The translations under genes were made by a program, and so were the position numbers. Shown piece after piece: positions 9,851-23,600 of a DNA stretch of 64,000 nt (positions are counted from its first letter, which is position 1; each line of letters starts with the position of its first letter). The DNA comes from Posidonia oceanica. Taxonomy: Eukaryota; Streptophyta; Magnoliopsida; Alismatales; Posidoniaceae. The notes beneath the pieces were generated by a model. The model did no database searches. It was given only the letters and a program-made list of their open reading frames with translations, and had not been told where the DNA came from. Where the stretch lies: NCBI GenBank assembly GCA_037176725.1, contig JAZBRS010000037.1, forward strand, positions 13,589,298-13,653,297, in the 5' to 3' direction.

Positions 9851-12800
9851 TAAGGCGAGGATCGGTGATGCTTGATGTTGAAGCTCTACAAGTAGTCTTC
9901 GATCCTCTTAGTTATGAAGTTTGTGCTGTTATCAGAGATGAGTGCGTGCGGGACCCCATACCATGCTATGATATTGTTTCTGATAAACTTTTCTGTAGCC
10001 ACGGCAGTAACTATCTTATAGGAGGCGACTTCCACCCACTTGGTAGAGTAGTCGATCACCACTAGAATGTAGCGATGACCGTTGGAAGCTGGTGGGTGTA
10101 CGGCGCCAATGACATCGATCCCCCAGGTGAAGAAGGGCCAAGGCGAAGACATGCTGTGCAATTCCTGTGGGGGTGCATGTATGAAGTTCCCATAAATCTG
10201 GCAGCTATGGCACTTGCGCACAAATTGGCAGCAGTTTGCCTCCATGGTTGACCAGAAGTAGCCTTAGAGCATAATCTTCTTGGTCAGTAACACACCATTC
10301 ATGTGAGGGCCGCAGGTCCCTGCATGGACTTGGAGCATTAGTGTGTCGGCCTCCTTTTTGTCTACGCAACGTAGGAGCATCTAGTTGCAAGATCTTCTGT
10401 ACAGATGTCCTGCCCCTATCACGTACTTCGACGCCAGATGCGCCAAAGTCTTTCTGTCTGTTGCTGAGGTGCCAGGTGGGGGGCTGCCATATTCCAGGAA
10501 GACTTTAATGTCGTGGTACCATGGGAGTTCCTCTGCTGGATCCGCTTCCGCGATAGTCATGCAGTGTGCGGGCTGTTCCACACGAGAGACTGATACGTCC
10601 ACTGCACGGCCTTCATGTATGGAGAGCCAAGATGCTAAGGTTGCCAGAGCATCTGCATAGGCGTTCTTGGCTCTATTCATGTAAGTGAAGCGGATGTCTT
10701 CAAATTCTTCCATCAGCTTCAACAGGCATTCATGATAAGGTACCAGCTTAGGGTCCTTGGTCTTCCAGTCACCGTTAACTTGGGAGATGACTAGCATCGC
10801 ATCTCCATGCACATGTAGCTTGCGCACATCATGCTCGAGTGCGACTTGCAGTCCCAGAAGGCAGGCTTCGTATTCTACCTCATTGTTGGTGCAAGGGAAT
10901 ATCATCTTCCTTACAAAAGGGATTAGAAATCCCTGCGGCGTTGATAGGACAGCGCCGATGCCTCTGCCCCTTCTATTAACTGCGCCATCGAAGTAGAGAT
11001 GCCATTGTAATTCGTCTTCGGGCTCCTTCTGCTTTGAATCCTCCATGGTGAATAGAATGTCTTCATCGGGGAATTGTGTCTGCAGAGGCTGGTATTCAGA
11101 TAGGGGGAAGTCGGCCAGATGATCTGCCATGGCTTGCCCCTTCATTGATTTCTGTGTGACGAAGGTGATGTCATATTGAAACAATAACACTTGCCACTTA
11201 ATACATCTGCCCACCATAGCCGGCTTCTGAAAAAGGAATTTGATGGGGTCATGCCGGCATAAGAGCTGGACCGGGTGCGCCATCATGTAATGCCTTAGCT
11301 TCTGTGCGGCCCAGACCAAAGACAAGCAGGTCTTCTCTATGGCACTATACTTGGCTTCACAATCAGTGAACTTCTTGCTCAGGTAGTAGATGGCACGCTC
11401 CTTTCTACCGGTTTCATCATGTTGGCCCAAGACAGCGCCCATGGAATGCTACATGGTAGAAAGATAGAGAATCAGGGGTCTTCCTGGCACGAGAGAGACC
11501 AGGACAGGAGGCTTGATTAGGAGCTGCTTGATCTTGTCAAACGCAACTTGGAACTCCTCGCTCTAGTTGATCTGTGCATTCTTCTTTAGGAGCTTGAAGA
11601 ACGGTTCACAGATAGGTGTGAGCTGCGCGATGAACCGACTAATGTATTGCAGACGCCCCAGCAGGCCTCTGACTTCTTTCTCAGTCCTAGGGGGTGGCAT
11701 GTCCATGATGGCTTTAGCCTTGCTTGGGTCCACTTCAATTCCCCTCTAGCTGACGATGTAGCCCAACAACTTGTCGGATGATACCCCGAATACACATTTA
11801 CTGGGGTTAAGGCAAAGCTTGTACTTCCTTAGGCGATCAAAGAGCTTCTTGAGGCAGATAAGGTGATCCTCAGGCTCTCTAGACTTAGCAATAATGTCGT
11901 CCACGTAGACCTCAACTTCTTGGTGCATGAGGTCATGGAATAATGCTATCATCGCCCTTTGATATGTTGCTTCGGCGTTCTTGAGCCCAAATGGCATGAC
12001 CTGATAGCAGAAGACTCCCTAGGGGGTGATAAATGAGGTCTTCTCCATGTCTTCTTCTGCCATTCTGATCTGATTGTAGCCGGAGAAGCCGTCTATGAAG
12101 GAGAGCATCTTGTGCCCCGCAGTGTTGTCTACCAGGACGTTGATGTATGGTAGGGGAAAGTTGTCCTTAGGACTGGCTTTGTTCAGATCCCTATAGTCAA
12201 TGCACATGCAGACCCGTCCATCCTTCTTGGGCACAGGCACAACATTGGCGAGCCATTCTAGATAGAGGACGACCTTGAGAAAACCAACATTGTGCTGCTT
12301 CATGATTTCCTCTTTGATTTTGAGCAGCAACTGTGGTCGCCACTTCCGGAGCTTCTGCTTTACTGGCTTCGCGTCTGGGTCTAGAGGCAAGTTGTGTACC
12401 ATGATCTTGACATCAAGGCCAACCATGTCTTCATAGCTCCAAGGAAAGACATCTGCATATTCCATAAGGAATGCAATAAACTCTGCTCTGGCTTGGGGCA
12501 GCAGTAGGGCGCTGATGCGGACCTCTCTGACATCTTCAGCTGTGCCAACATTGATAACCTCCGTCTCTTCTTCGACGTGGAGGTTGGGCCCTTCTGGGTC
12601 GTCATCGTAAGGCTGGAACTCAGGCGATGGTTCATCATTCTCATCTATGCCTGTATCCCCCTCCTCCTCATATGCAATGAGTTTCGAGAGGATCTCCTTC
12701 TCAAATGTAGGCTCTGTAATGTTGAAGGAGTGGACATGTTCCGCCTCTTGATCCTGATGACGCCTCAGGATGGTCACGCTCACCGAGTATTTCTGTGGGC

Positions 12801-13301
12801 TCGGTGGGTGACGTCTGCTTCAGTGGCCCTTGGTCTTGCTGACTGATCTGGCTGCTCTGTCTGTTCCGACTGCTCTAGCACCACTGTCACTGCTGGGACT
12901 GTCTGGAATGCTGGGACTGCTCTGTCTGCTACTGCTGCTGTCTGTACTATCTCATCCTCCACGTTCTCAGATGTACTCGCGGGGAGTGCCGAAGATGGAC
13001 AACTGTTCCCAAGGCGACGAATTTGTGTACTATCGCCAAATGCGTCGCTTGTGCGGGGCATGCGCCGCACGAACCACCTAGACCCGCTTTCAGGCTACGA
13101 AGTGATCAACTCGTCTGGTCTAGTGCGTGCTTCCTCTGGTTCTTCTTCCAAGACCATGATTGAGGAATGGTCTTGCGGCAGGGAGGGATCCGTGGCCACG
13201 GCTTTCCCTTTCCTCAGCATCTACTGCTCGGCGGCGTCTTTAGTAAACACCGCAAGTTGTTCTTGGAACAGCAATTCCAAGTCCTCGAGCTTGTCAGCCA
13301 C
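9851..13301 (-). pseudogene. pol: Pol of element Y (RT, dual RNase H, partial integrase), degraded
   Basis: Replication polyprotein remnant. From right to left: an acidic linker; an RT with VPKKDGRVCMCIDYRDLNKA and active-site YVDD at 11907-11896; an RT-linked RNase H (IYYLSKKFTDCEAKYSAIEK); a second, archaeal-type RNase H (YFDGAVNRRGRGIGAVL ... NNEVEYEA); and an integrase core with WGIDVIG and ISDN, cut off by Z at 9851. Stops include CAG or TGG changed to TAG near 10381, 11449, 11562 and 11748, CAA to TAA near 10265, and a one-base deletion near 12785. The dual RNase H is the mark of the Tat lineage. Confidence 0.85.
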
Positions 13302-16300
13302 CTAGGCTTCTGCAGTCGCACCTTCCTCGTCTTCAGAGGGTGTGTCGACGTAATAGGCACAAACAGCCTCTTCAAAGTCCTGCCCGACGATTCCTCCGCC
13401 TATGGGGTCTACTCTGGCTTCCAGACATATCACCGGTCGGGGCATCTACTCTGCTACTAGCTGGTTGGCTGGTTTACCTCCTGGCACGGTTGGTTGTAGC
13501 ACTGGGGGGATCAGAGATGCGAATAGGCCGGTCAGGGATGCCACTAACAACAGCGCCGACAGGGACAGTGCTGTGTCTGGAGGGGAGGCAAAGGCATTCT
13601 TCTGAAGGTCCAATAGCTAGACGGTTGCTCTAAGGGATGAAGCACCGGCACTCGTGCATGATGGTGGTTGTTTCTCTGTAGTAGCGGTAGGGGTCTTCCA
13701 CAACGTTGGATCTGCTAAAGCTAATGGCGGTATGGCTGATGGTGACGCTTGCTTTGCTTGTGGAGCTACTATTGAGGCAGGCTGAGTCACGTCATCGGCT
13801 GAATCGACTGATTGCACCCCTAGAAAAGGTAACTTCAGTACTGGTGTGGCTGCGGCTGCGAGTGGACAAGTGGCTAGTGCCTACAGAGGTGCTCCTGATT
13901 CTGGAGCTACTGAAATGGCTGTCATAGGCACTAGTGAAGCTGCAGAAGAAGAGACCGACATCTCTGACATAGACTTTACTGAATCTACCACTGTATCAGG
14001 ATAAGGGAGGGCCAAGCAGACTGACCGGGAGATTGCAGGGCTGATCTGGGCTTCTTCCTTGGATTGTGCTGGGACAACCGTGCCAGGCCGCTCTTCATCA
14101 GAATAATAGTCCTTTATGCAGATCCACTCCTCTGTTAGCAGTGGGGGGCTCCAGCACAGTGCTGGCTAGGCTGTTGCTGGGCTCGTGTTCGGGTCGAGAA
14201 TACCTGCACTGACGAAGTTAGTGAGGTCCCGAGGGATCATGAGCTTCCGCTTTCCTGAATGCAGGCACTCACCATCGCAGGGTTGCCATTCATATCCTTG
14301 GCCGTGACGCCTAAGTGGCATTCCCTTCTCATAGCCCCACCTATGGCAAATATTCCCGACCATCCTGGAAGGGTTACAATGAACGGCCAGAGAGCTGACA
14401 TGCTCAAGAAGAGGAATAAAGTTAACCGGCTCAAACCGGTTAACTCGGTACAAGATATCCGACGGCTTAGGATCAAATTGGGCAGTTTGCCAGGATACAG
14501 AAGAGACCACCTCGACCGGTTCCTTGTCAAAGTTTTCCGCCATGACGACGATAACATCGTCGCCGTAGCGAAACTTGATCATACGGTGGAGGGTCAAGGG
14601 GATCACTTGATGCTTGTGCAGCTAAGGGCGCCCAAGCAGAAGATTAAAAGAAGGCTCCAAGTCGACGATATAGAAATCGACATCGAATTCGACCGGGCCA
14701 ATGGTAAGAGGAATAACCAGGATCCCCAGAGAATCATGGTGTGTATTGTCAAAAGAGGTCATTCCCTTCACGGCTGGCGTGATATCCTCGGCTTTGAATC
14801 CGAGCTTTAATGCTGTGTGTAGGGGACAGACGTTAAGGCCTGACCCATTATTGACTTGCGAGAGGGGAATGCGGAACCGTTTGAGCTGCACCGTGATGAA
14901 CAGGGGCTGATTATGGTTAGTCCCCGCTAGAGGCAGTTCATCACTCGAGAAAGAGATGACCTACAGCTCCGCGATCATACCCACCATATTTTCCAGAGTT
15001 GAAGGCTCGATGGTTTGGGACACATGGGTGGCCTGGAACAAACGGAGAAAAGCCTCTCAGTGTTCGCGGGAAGAATGGATTAGGTCCCAGATGGATATGT
15101 CAGCCTTGACTTTCTTCAACTGGGTCGTTATGTTAGCTGAAGGCTCGTCTTTTTTGGTGGTGGGGATAGTGGCTCTGTAGAGGTGGGATCAAGGGATTGG
15201 TCTACTGGAGGTTGGCTCACAGGTGGGATGGGCCTGCTAGTGGTTGGTTCACAGGCGGAGTAGGTTCAGGGGGGTTAGGCCTGGCTATTGGGGCCTTAGG
15301 TCTGGTTGCTAGGGCGGCGGGTCTGTACACCCTCCCAGACTTCGTGACATCCGCACACATTTTTGCAACGTAGTCATAATGAACGTGGTGGGTATCCCTG
15401 GTTAGGTTAATAACCAGGGGAGCACGAGCTACGAGCTCGAGAGGGGCCGCCGGGGTATTTTCCGGTTGGCGGGCAGATGAAGGTTGTTGCTGGGGAGGAT
15501 GTGCTGGCTCTGGCTGGGGTCTAGCCTGCAGGCAGATGGGGGGTTGAGCCTCTGGTTGTATGGCAGGCCTCGCGGTAGCACGCTTCGGCTTGGCGTCTAG
15601 TTGGATCATGTGAATCCTCAACTCGGAGCTGGCAAGCGCCGTAAGATAAAGAGAAGGAAAAACGGGCATAGAAAGTTCTTGGATAAGGTCAGAAGAGTCC
15701 ACCACAGACGTAGTCGGTCCAGAGGGGAAAAGAGAATGCACACGTGAAGTCCTCGCGCCTCTCGGGCCAGAATGCTCAGACAGAGGCTGGTGGACGATGC
15801 TTGGATTGGGAGGAGTTGTTCCTAATGCAGAGGGGGATGCTGGTGGAGGGGTGGAAGAAGATGCTGCCTCCCGAGTGTTGATACTGATGACCTTTCGGTC
15901 AATTAGGTCTTGCACGACTCCTCGCAGAGTGAAGGAATTATTCGTCGAGTGCCCAATTACTCGATGAAAATCGCAGAAGTGATCCGTCCTATACCACCTT
16001 GGAAGAGGGTTCGGTGGTGGGTAGATTTCGGGGAGCGTGAGTGACGTGACCTTGGGGAGGACGGCGCTCAACGGCTCCACTAGCTGAGTGTAGTTGCGCT
16101 AAGGGTGGGGCCATCTCTACCCTTGGTGTTGTCCTTACCGAACCAGTGTGGCTGAGTAGACCAGTTAGGCGGTGGTAGTGATCTGTGGTGTGTGAGGTGC
16201 ACTAGGTGTGGGTGCATACACTACCTGATTCGGGCCGGGCGGAGCTACCATATGGATAGGAGCGACAGGAGAGTCGACGTACGCAACGACGGGCCGTGAG

Positions 16301-17782
16301 GGATTCCTCCTCCTAGGGTTGTTGTTGTTGCCGCCGCCGTTGTTGTTGGTGTTGCTGCTGCTGCCGCCGCTACTGCTAGGGGAGGTGGCTTGCTTGGCGA
16401 AGATGGAGAGTGCTGGAAAATTGTCACTCCGAAGGGTGCTCTCCACACGTGTGCCGACCCGAATCAGAGATGCAAAACTAGTGACAGCCTGGATGGCAAG
16501 TAGAGCCCCAGTAGATGGCTGTGCGCCTCGGATTACAATCTCGATAGATTTCTTGTCAGAGCGTCTATCGCGAACTTGTGCAGCAAGGGCGTGCCAACGG
16601 CCGACGTACTCCTCGAACGGCTCGTTGTTTCTCTGGTTGAGAGTGACATGGTCCTCACGCTTAGGGACCAAGTCAAGATTGAAGGAGTACTGTTCCAGGA
16701 ACGCCCTGCCTAGGTCGTTCCAAGTCTTGATGGTGGCCATATCAAGTGATGTAAACCACTTGAGGGCCGGGCCAGTAAGACTCTTTTGAAACAGGCGGAT
16801 CAACAACCTGTCATCAGCCTGAAGCTGAGCCAAGTCTCCGTAATACGCCTTCAAATGGGTGATGGGGCAGCCCCTACCATTGTATTTTTCAAATGCCGGG
16901 ATCTTGAACTTCGGTGGGAGTACCGCCTCTGGAAAGCAACAGAGGTCCTAGAACTGGTAGGAGTGGAAGTCCGTGCCCTACACATGTTGAAGTGCTTTCT
17001 CCAGAACGGCGAACCTGTCGTCGTTGGATTCTGGAGTTGCTACCAAAGGTGATGGGACAGCAGGGGTAGGGGCTACATATGCCGTATGGGTCGCACCGAG
17101 GTGCTCCTCTGGATCCACCATTGCGTCACTTGGTGATGCAACGGGATGGCCGGCATATCCATGCAGATGTGCAATGGGTGCTGTGGGTGGTGCAAAGTAT
17201 GCAAGGGGAGGGAATTGCTGATGCACAGGATGGGGGTATGCAGGATGCTGTGTAGTGAATTGTGGAGATTGTAAGAGCAACAGCTGCTGCAGTGGCACGA
17301 TGCCAAGCAGCAGGCCAGAGAAGTGCTGTGCTCGAACCAACCCGAGGGGCTGGCCACCAGGTGGTGGAGGTGCATGTTGTGCGGTGAATGAAGTGTATGC
17401 AGAGGGGGGAGGCTGTGCCCCTATCACTGGAGCAGAGAGCAGTTGGGGTGATGGCGGGGGCAGTAAGGCAGCAAGGAATGCCTAGAGAACAGGAACGGGA
17501 TGTAGAGGGATCTCAGGTGCAGAAGGAGCTGGAGGAGGGCGGGCAGACAGAGCCATGCCCTGAAAGATCTAGGCAAGCTCCACCAAGCGCTGGTACCGCT
17601 CTTCAAAGGTCCCGTCAGTGGGAATGCTGAATTGCAGTGCCGACGAGGGACCAGATGCAAGGGGGAGGAGTCAGGCTATCCAGAAGGATAGGATCCTAAG
17701 GCGGAAGTCACTGCAGCAGGGTGGGTGTTAGAAGTGACAAGACCCAGGGAAGGAGGGGTCAGAGGTGCCTTCGAAGCGTGAG
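13302..17782 (-). pseudogene. gag-pro: Gag-protease of element Y, main part, degraded
   Basis: Continues from the 5' piece at 45537-45750, from which X separates it. It contains the capsid core (KWFTSLDMATIKTWNDLG near 16750), an Asn/Gly-rich linker (near 16330), a zinc-knuckle region whose last Cys is now Ser (CDFHRVIGHSTNNS near 15970), and a protease (14891-14622). The protease motif reads VNNGSG where X has VDNGSG, so the catalytic Asp is lost. Stops include TAG near 16949, 16978, 17481 and 17568. The frame ends in TAG at 13304-13302, the same position and context as the gag-pro end of X. Confidence 0.82.
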
Positions 17783-17787
17783 CATAG
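17783..17787. repeat. Target-site duplication of element X, left copy (CATAG)
   Basis: CATAG directly before the LTR end at 17788; an identical CATAG follows the other LTR at 45537-45541. Removing X and one copy rejoins the gag sequence of Y in a way that aligns with the gag of X near 38050-38030, which confirms the insertion point. Confidence 0.96.
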
Positions 17788-18528
17788 TGTAGTAATCCCG
17801 GTGTTCAGATCGTCCATGCACACTGCCAGAAGCTCGCGTGCACCAATCGGAATCAGGCTCACTATAAGCGGCTATGTCCGAGGAGGAGGGCTCAACTCGA
17901 AAACACTTGAAACAGGGGAGAAAAGATAAGAAAAGAAGAAGATAAGACAATTCATAGTCGCCACTGTGTCTATTATCGGGAGACAAGGAAAACCGGGGTA
18001 ATGCGCAGATTAACACGCAAAACCAAGCAAAGGGTGCAATGCGAAGCAATGCAAAGGAAAACAAATGCAAATGAGATGACTCGTGCCTAGGATAAGGGCA
18101 ATATGGTCATTACAGGCCAAAAGACTGGGCAAGGACTCCTGTTACGTGCGGGGAAGGTGTTAGGCACCCCCACACGCCCGAGAATCGGTCTTTCTAGGCT
18201 TACGCTCGCATACGCAGGGAAATGCAGGTTTGAATGCCTAAATGCCAATGAATGCCTGAATGAATGCTCAAAGGTGTGCTTTAAGTGGTGGAATGCAATG
18301 CAGGGAAGTAAATGTGCAGTCTAAGTGCTCAGCAACGCTGTCTGTGTTCCGAACCGGGCGAACCCTGGCTCGTGAGAACTCCAGGCAGTAAGCATCACTA
18401 CCCTATATGCCAATGCAAGCGAAAAAGCAAAACGGTAGTAAAACCAAGCAATGCAGGCGACATGCAAGAGAAAACAGCATAAAACACGTGAAACAGCACG
18501 AAAAATGGAAGCGGCATGCGAAACGGTG

Positions 18529-18915
18529 CAAAAACAAGACCGGCACGCAAAATGGTGCAAGAAAACAAAGCCAGCACGCAAAACGATGCAAAAAACAAAG
18601 CCAGCACGCATAACGATGTAGAAAACAAAGCCAGCAAGAAACAAGAGCAGCATGCGAAACGGTGCCAAAAGCGAAGCGGGCACACAAAACGGTGCCAAGA
18701 GCGAAGTAGGCACGTAAAACGGTGCCAAGAGCGAAGTGGGCATGCAAAACGGTGCCAAAAGTGAAGCAGGCACGCAAAACAGTGCCAAGAGCGATGCGGG
18801 CACGCAAAACGGTGCCGAAAGCAGAGCGGGCACGCAAAAACGGTGCAAAAAGGAAAGTGGGCATGCAAAACAGTGCCAAGAGCGAAGCGGGCATGCAAAA
18901 CGGTGCCAAAACAAA
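18529..18915 (-). repeat. 30-bp tandem array in X 3' LTR
   Basis: About 12 copies of a 30-bp unit, best copies containing GCAAAACGGTGCCAAGAGCG followed by AAGCGGGCAC. The partner array in the 5' LTR is at about 40310-40670 and has fewer copies. Related to the 60-bp array of Z. Confidence 0.85.
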
Positions 18916-19589
18916 GCGAGATAAATCATCGATAAAGCCATGCAAATGCAAATACAAAGGAAAAGAGCAGGAGAAGCAAAGGGGAGGCAAATAGCGTAAG
19001 CATGAGAACGAACGCTGTTTAAGAACCACGCAAAGTAGGTGTGAAGACCTACAAAGGGGAAGAGAAGCAAGTGGAGGGATAACCACTATTCTGTGACCAT
19101 TTCCCACCAAAGTGTCCCACGACGTGTCTCGCACGCTGCCAAAAGCTCACGATGCGATCGGATCGTGGAAAAGGGGGAAGAAAGTTACAATTAGTAGTAA
19201 ATCTAGGGGAAACACAACACAAAAATGCCAAGAGTACGCGAAATGGGGAATAGAGTTGATAGACAGGAAGAAGGAGTCCTAATCTACATGCTCGAGAAAT
19301 CAGAAAGCAAAAACAATGCTTGCAATGCAAATGGGGTGCAAATGTATGCTGTGCAGGGGTTCAGAAGGACTTACCTTGGGAATCTGAAGCCTGATCTGAG
19401 AAATGCTTGGTCCATGTGGAAGAGCGCTTCGCTGGGGTCGTCCAGGTAGCTTGGTTGAGAAGATCTAACCGCCAGATCAAAAGATATCCCAGCTTCAAGG
19501 CAGAGGGGCCAAAACAGGGGAGAGGAATGGATCTAGCTGTAAAGGAGGTCCTAGGGGTGTGCAAAACAGGTCCTCCCATGTAAATGAGA

Positions 19590-20640
19590 GCTAGGTATGC
19601 TTAAGTGTGTGCAAAAATGCTAAATGCAAAGATGCATGAGTGCAATGCATGCAAAAATGCAAGAAAAGGACCTAAGAATGGCTTTTCAGAAAACTTGGGA
19701 GCTTATATGCAAGTTTTGAAAAAGTGGGACCTAAATGCAAAGATTTTGAAAAATTAGGGGCTTATATGCAAGATTTTTGAAAACTGGAGGGTCTGAGTGC
19801 AATTTTGCAAAATGCAGGGTTTAAAATGCAATTTTATAAGGTAAACATGCATTTGGATAATTTTTGAAATCATGTGGAGGATTAACATGCAATTTTGTAA
19901 GCAAAAATGTGGTCTTAAATGGTCTGTGAATGCAAACAGAGGATCTATGTGCAATTTTTAAATATGCAGGGTCTAAAATGCAATTTTATAAGCAAAAATG
20001 TGCATTTGAATGAGTTTTATAAACATGCAGAGGACCTATGTGCAATTTTAAAACATGCAGGGTCTAAAATGCAATTTTATAAGAAAAAATGTGCATTTAA
20101 ATGAGTTTTATAAACATGCAGTGGACCTATGTGCAAATTTAAAACATGTAGGGTCTAAAATGCAATTTTATAAGCAAAAATATTAAAAAACAGATGCTGT
20201 GCATAAATATGAAGGACCTATATGCAAAAATCAGAAACTGAAGGGGAAAAATGCATTACTGTAAGAAAAGATGAAAAATAAATGCATAATCAACATATCA
20301 GAGGACTAAAATGTAAATAGAGGAAAAGACAGGGTTTAAAAATGCAATTTACTAAGATAAACTTAGAATATTAAATGAGATTATTAACTGAAAGACTGAA
20401 ATGCAAAAATGAGAAACTTAGGGCCTGAACTAAAATAAACTTAAAAGGAAAACACAGCAGAAGGATTAACATGCAATTAATTAGTTTTTTAAGTTTTTCA
20501 TGCAATTTAATAAGATTTAAACTCAGATTTAAATGAATCTTAAACGAAGGCAAGACCAGAAAAAAATAAACTATAAATAGAAGCTGAAAATGCAATTTAT
20601 GGCAAAATAGCATAGTTAACAAAAATAAAAGCACAGTGAA
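19590..20640 (-). repeat. ATGCAA field with 91-bp repeats in X 3' LTR
   Basis: Within this AT-rich field a 91-bp unit containing GGACCTATGTGCAATTTTA recurs near 19941, 20032 and 20123. The 5' LTR shows two such units (near 41730 and 41822). The rest is irregular ATGCAA-rich sequence with no gene. Confidence 0.7.
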
Positions 20641-23600
20641 ATTGCAGGCGAGCGGCCACTGTAGCAACTGCTACCAGTGGCCGGGAAAGGCGGAGGAGGG
20701 AAGCTGGAGCGGTGAGGAAGCGTCAGCGGCCTTCACTGGAGACAGACGGAGATCGGGCGACGTTCGGCGAGCCGTGACGGTGCCTGGAGATGGCTGGAGG
20801 AGATGACAGAGGCCTGCTGGACTTCCGGAGATCGATCGGACGATCGGCGCGACGGGAGAACGTTCTGAAGGCACCGGCATGCTCCTGGAGTCGGTGCGGT
20901 CCTCAGGGGATGCTCGGAGCTGGGTTCTGCTGACTGGTGCGGCGGGACAGAGCCAGAGCTCGCTGGAGAAGACGGAGGCGCGGCGATGTTGACTCGGCGG
21001 CAGAAGGGGGAAACCCTAACCTAATGGCCGGAAAAGCATGCTGGAGAGAGAATTAGGCTAAGGGAAAAGGAATCTACTTATTTCCGTGGTTGAGAAGTCC
21101 TCCCGACGTCGGTGCCTTCTGCAGAAGTTGGCGAGCTTGGTCCGGCTGCTACGGGTGTCGTCGACGGGCTGCGATTGCTTGGATCCACTCCACGCGATCC
21201 TCAGACGCTTCCCGAACGCTCGGACGCAAGCTTTGAAGGCCGGAGCAAGAAATTGCTCCTTTGGGTTCAGTAAGAATGGCTGGAGGTGGGGGTGACTGTC
21301 TACTGCTCCCTAGGCTGGTAGGAAGGTGCCAGCGATCTTCTGGGTGCTTGGTGAGGGGTTCTGAATGCTATGATTGGACGGTGGGGGCTTGGTTCGAGAG
21401 TTGGCAGCTGGAGGGATTTCTGGTCAGAAATCAAGGAAGGTGTTTGGAGTGGAGGGTCTGGTCTGTGGGGAGAACTGGAGGTGAAGCTTAGGGGGGTTGG
21501 AAAGGTGGTGATTCAGGGAGTTAGGTGCTGGGATTTGGGAGGATTTTGTGAGCTGTGGAGTTAGGAATTCTGGGGAGAGGAAGTGTTGGGTTCTATCTTG
21601 GAAAAGGAGGAGTTGGGGGGTGGTTTCAGGGTGGTTCGGGCTATGGAAGGGTGGCCTGAAATGCTGGGAGTTTGGGTGGATTTGGGGAGGAAATTGGGAG
21701 AAGTTTGCTGGGTGTGGAAGTTCTGGTTCGGGTGGAAAGGAAGAGGGCTGTTTTTTGCAGAGGGGAAGAAGGGGAATTGGGTGCTCACAGCTCTGGATTC
21801 TCTCTCTCTTTCTCTGGACGACGAAAAGGCAGTGAAGGAGAAGAAGATTGGAGGCTTTATGCAGGAGCTGAAGACTGAACGGGCGCGCAGTGGATTCAAA
21901 TTGCACCGGCGGGAGCAGCAGCTGCAGTAGCGAAGGACGACGGAGCCGACGGGCATTAATTGCCCCCGAAGATCTTGCTGAGAGGCTGAGAGAGGAGGAT
22001 GGTGGACTGGAGCTGATGGTGATCAGGAGGGAGAAGTTGAAACCAAAATTTGAAGAGAAGGAGGGAGACTGGTGGTGCGGGAGAGAAGGAACTATAGAGG
22101 AAGAAGAAGAAGAAGTAGGAGGGAAGAAGGGGAGGAGTGTGTGCGGGCTGTGGGCCAGGCCGTGCGAAAAAGAAAGAAAAAAAGAAAGAAGAAAGGAGGG
22201 GAAGAGGAAGGGTGGAACGGGCCGGACTGGGCCCAAGAAGAAAAAGAAAGAAAAATAGAAAGAAAGGAAGAAAGGAAGAAAGGGAAAAGAAGAAGGGAAA
22301 GAAGAAGGAAATAAAAATAAATAAAAATAGAAAAAGGATGGGAAAAGTTTTTAGGATAGTTGTGTTTTAAGTTAGGACTTTGATTAAGTTTTTTAATGAT
22401 TGTTTTTTATTAGTTAATTAGGATTAAAGAGTTTTAGTTTTGATTAGGGTTTTTAGGGTTTTCTTTTCTTTAAATTGTTCTTGATTTTGTTTAAATGTTT
22501 GTTAAGTTTTTTAAATTGTTTTTTAATTATGTTTTTCTTGTTAAGTATTTAGGATGTTTTTTTATTAGGCTTTTTAAAGTTTGTTTTTAAATTAATTAGG
22601 GTGAGTTTTAGATTTTTTGATTTTAGTGTTTTCCTTGAGTCTTCTTTGATTTGTTTTTTATTTTTGTTTGTTAAGTTCTTTTTTTTTTATATATATATTT
22701 TTTAGTTGAGTTTTTTCCTTGTTAAGTTTTTAATTAATTGAGTGTTTTTAGATTTTTGATTATTTGTTTTCTCCTTTTTAATTAGGTTTTCAAATTGTTT
22801 CTTTTTAGGATTGTTAAGTTAAGTTTTTTTTTGACTTAGCATTTTTAATTGTTTTCTTTCCTTTTAGGATTTGTTTTTTATTGTTTTTTAGTAGGGCTTT
22901 TAATTTTGCTTGTTTTGATTACATTTTGGTTTTTTCCTTGATTTTACAACAATTTTCTTTTTGTTTGTTTTGCATTTTTTAAGTTGCATTCTTAGTTCTT
23001 GGTTTTAGTTAGACTTAGTTAGGTTTTTGTTTTTAATTGTTTGTTTAATGTTTTTAATTGCTTCCTTTTAGGGTTTTGATTTGCTTTTCTTTTGTTTTAG
23101 AGTTTTAAAGGTTTTTATGGGTTTTTTGAAGATTTAGTAGAAGAGAGGAAAAGAAAAGAAAAAGGAAGAAGACAAAGGAGAAATGAAGGAGTGGAGAAGA
23201 AAGAGAGGAGTGGAAAGAAAATAATTTTTAGAAAATCAAGGAAATGGCTAAAAATAAGATAAAAATACAAGTAAGATTCAAAAGAGATAGATGCACATGG
23301 GGGGCCCACAGCCAGGCAAGAAGAAGAGAGAGAAGGGAGTGAAAAGAAGGAGGATAATCAGGAGAGAGAGAGAGGAGAGAGAAAAGAATAATCCAAGAGA
23401 GAGAAAAGGATAATTTGGTGAAATGAAGGGGTTAGGGGTTTAGAAAAGAGATGAAATTTGGGGAGTGTGTGGCCTAGCGTCTCTAGTGTTGGACCTAGGG
23501 TTTGGGTTTGGTTTTGGGAAAGTTTTGGAAGGGTTTTGAGGTGTAGCAAAAGGGTAGTTTTGCCTAGGTTTTCTAGGGTTTTTGGGAGTGGTTTTGGTTT

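Larger units (their letters stand above)
9851..17787 (-). mobile_element. Element Y, left segment: internal region from gag to integrase
   Basis: Tat/Ogre-type element cut twice by later insertions. Its left edge at 9851 meets the LTR of Z and its right edge at 17787 meets the LTR of X. Read right to left it holds most of gag, protease, RT, both RNase H domains and the first part of integrase. The rest of integrase, its 3' region and 3' LTR must lie left of the window beyond Z. Its 5' end continues at 45537-52577. Confidence 0.88.

Noticed and set aside
18321..19134. Overlapping 160-250 codon frames in the X LTR arrays, also at 40130-40897
   Set aside because: Same cause: 30-bp tandem repeats inside LTRs. 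Present in all phases, with no conserved domain.
21424..22236. 270-codon Ser/Pro-rich frame in the GC-rich zone of the X 3' LTR
   Set aside because: Overlaps frames on the other strand, composition is low-complexity, and the counterpart in the other LTR is broken up differently.
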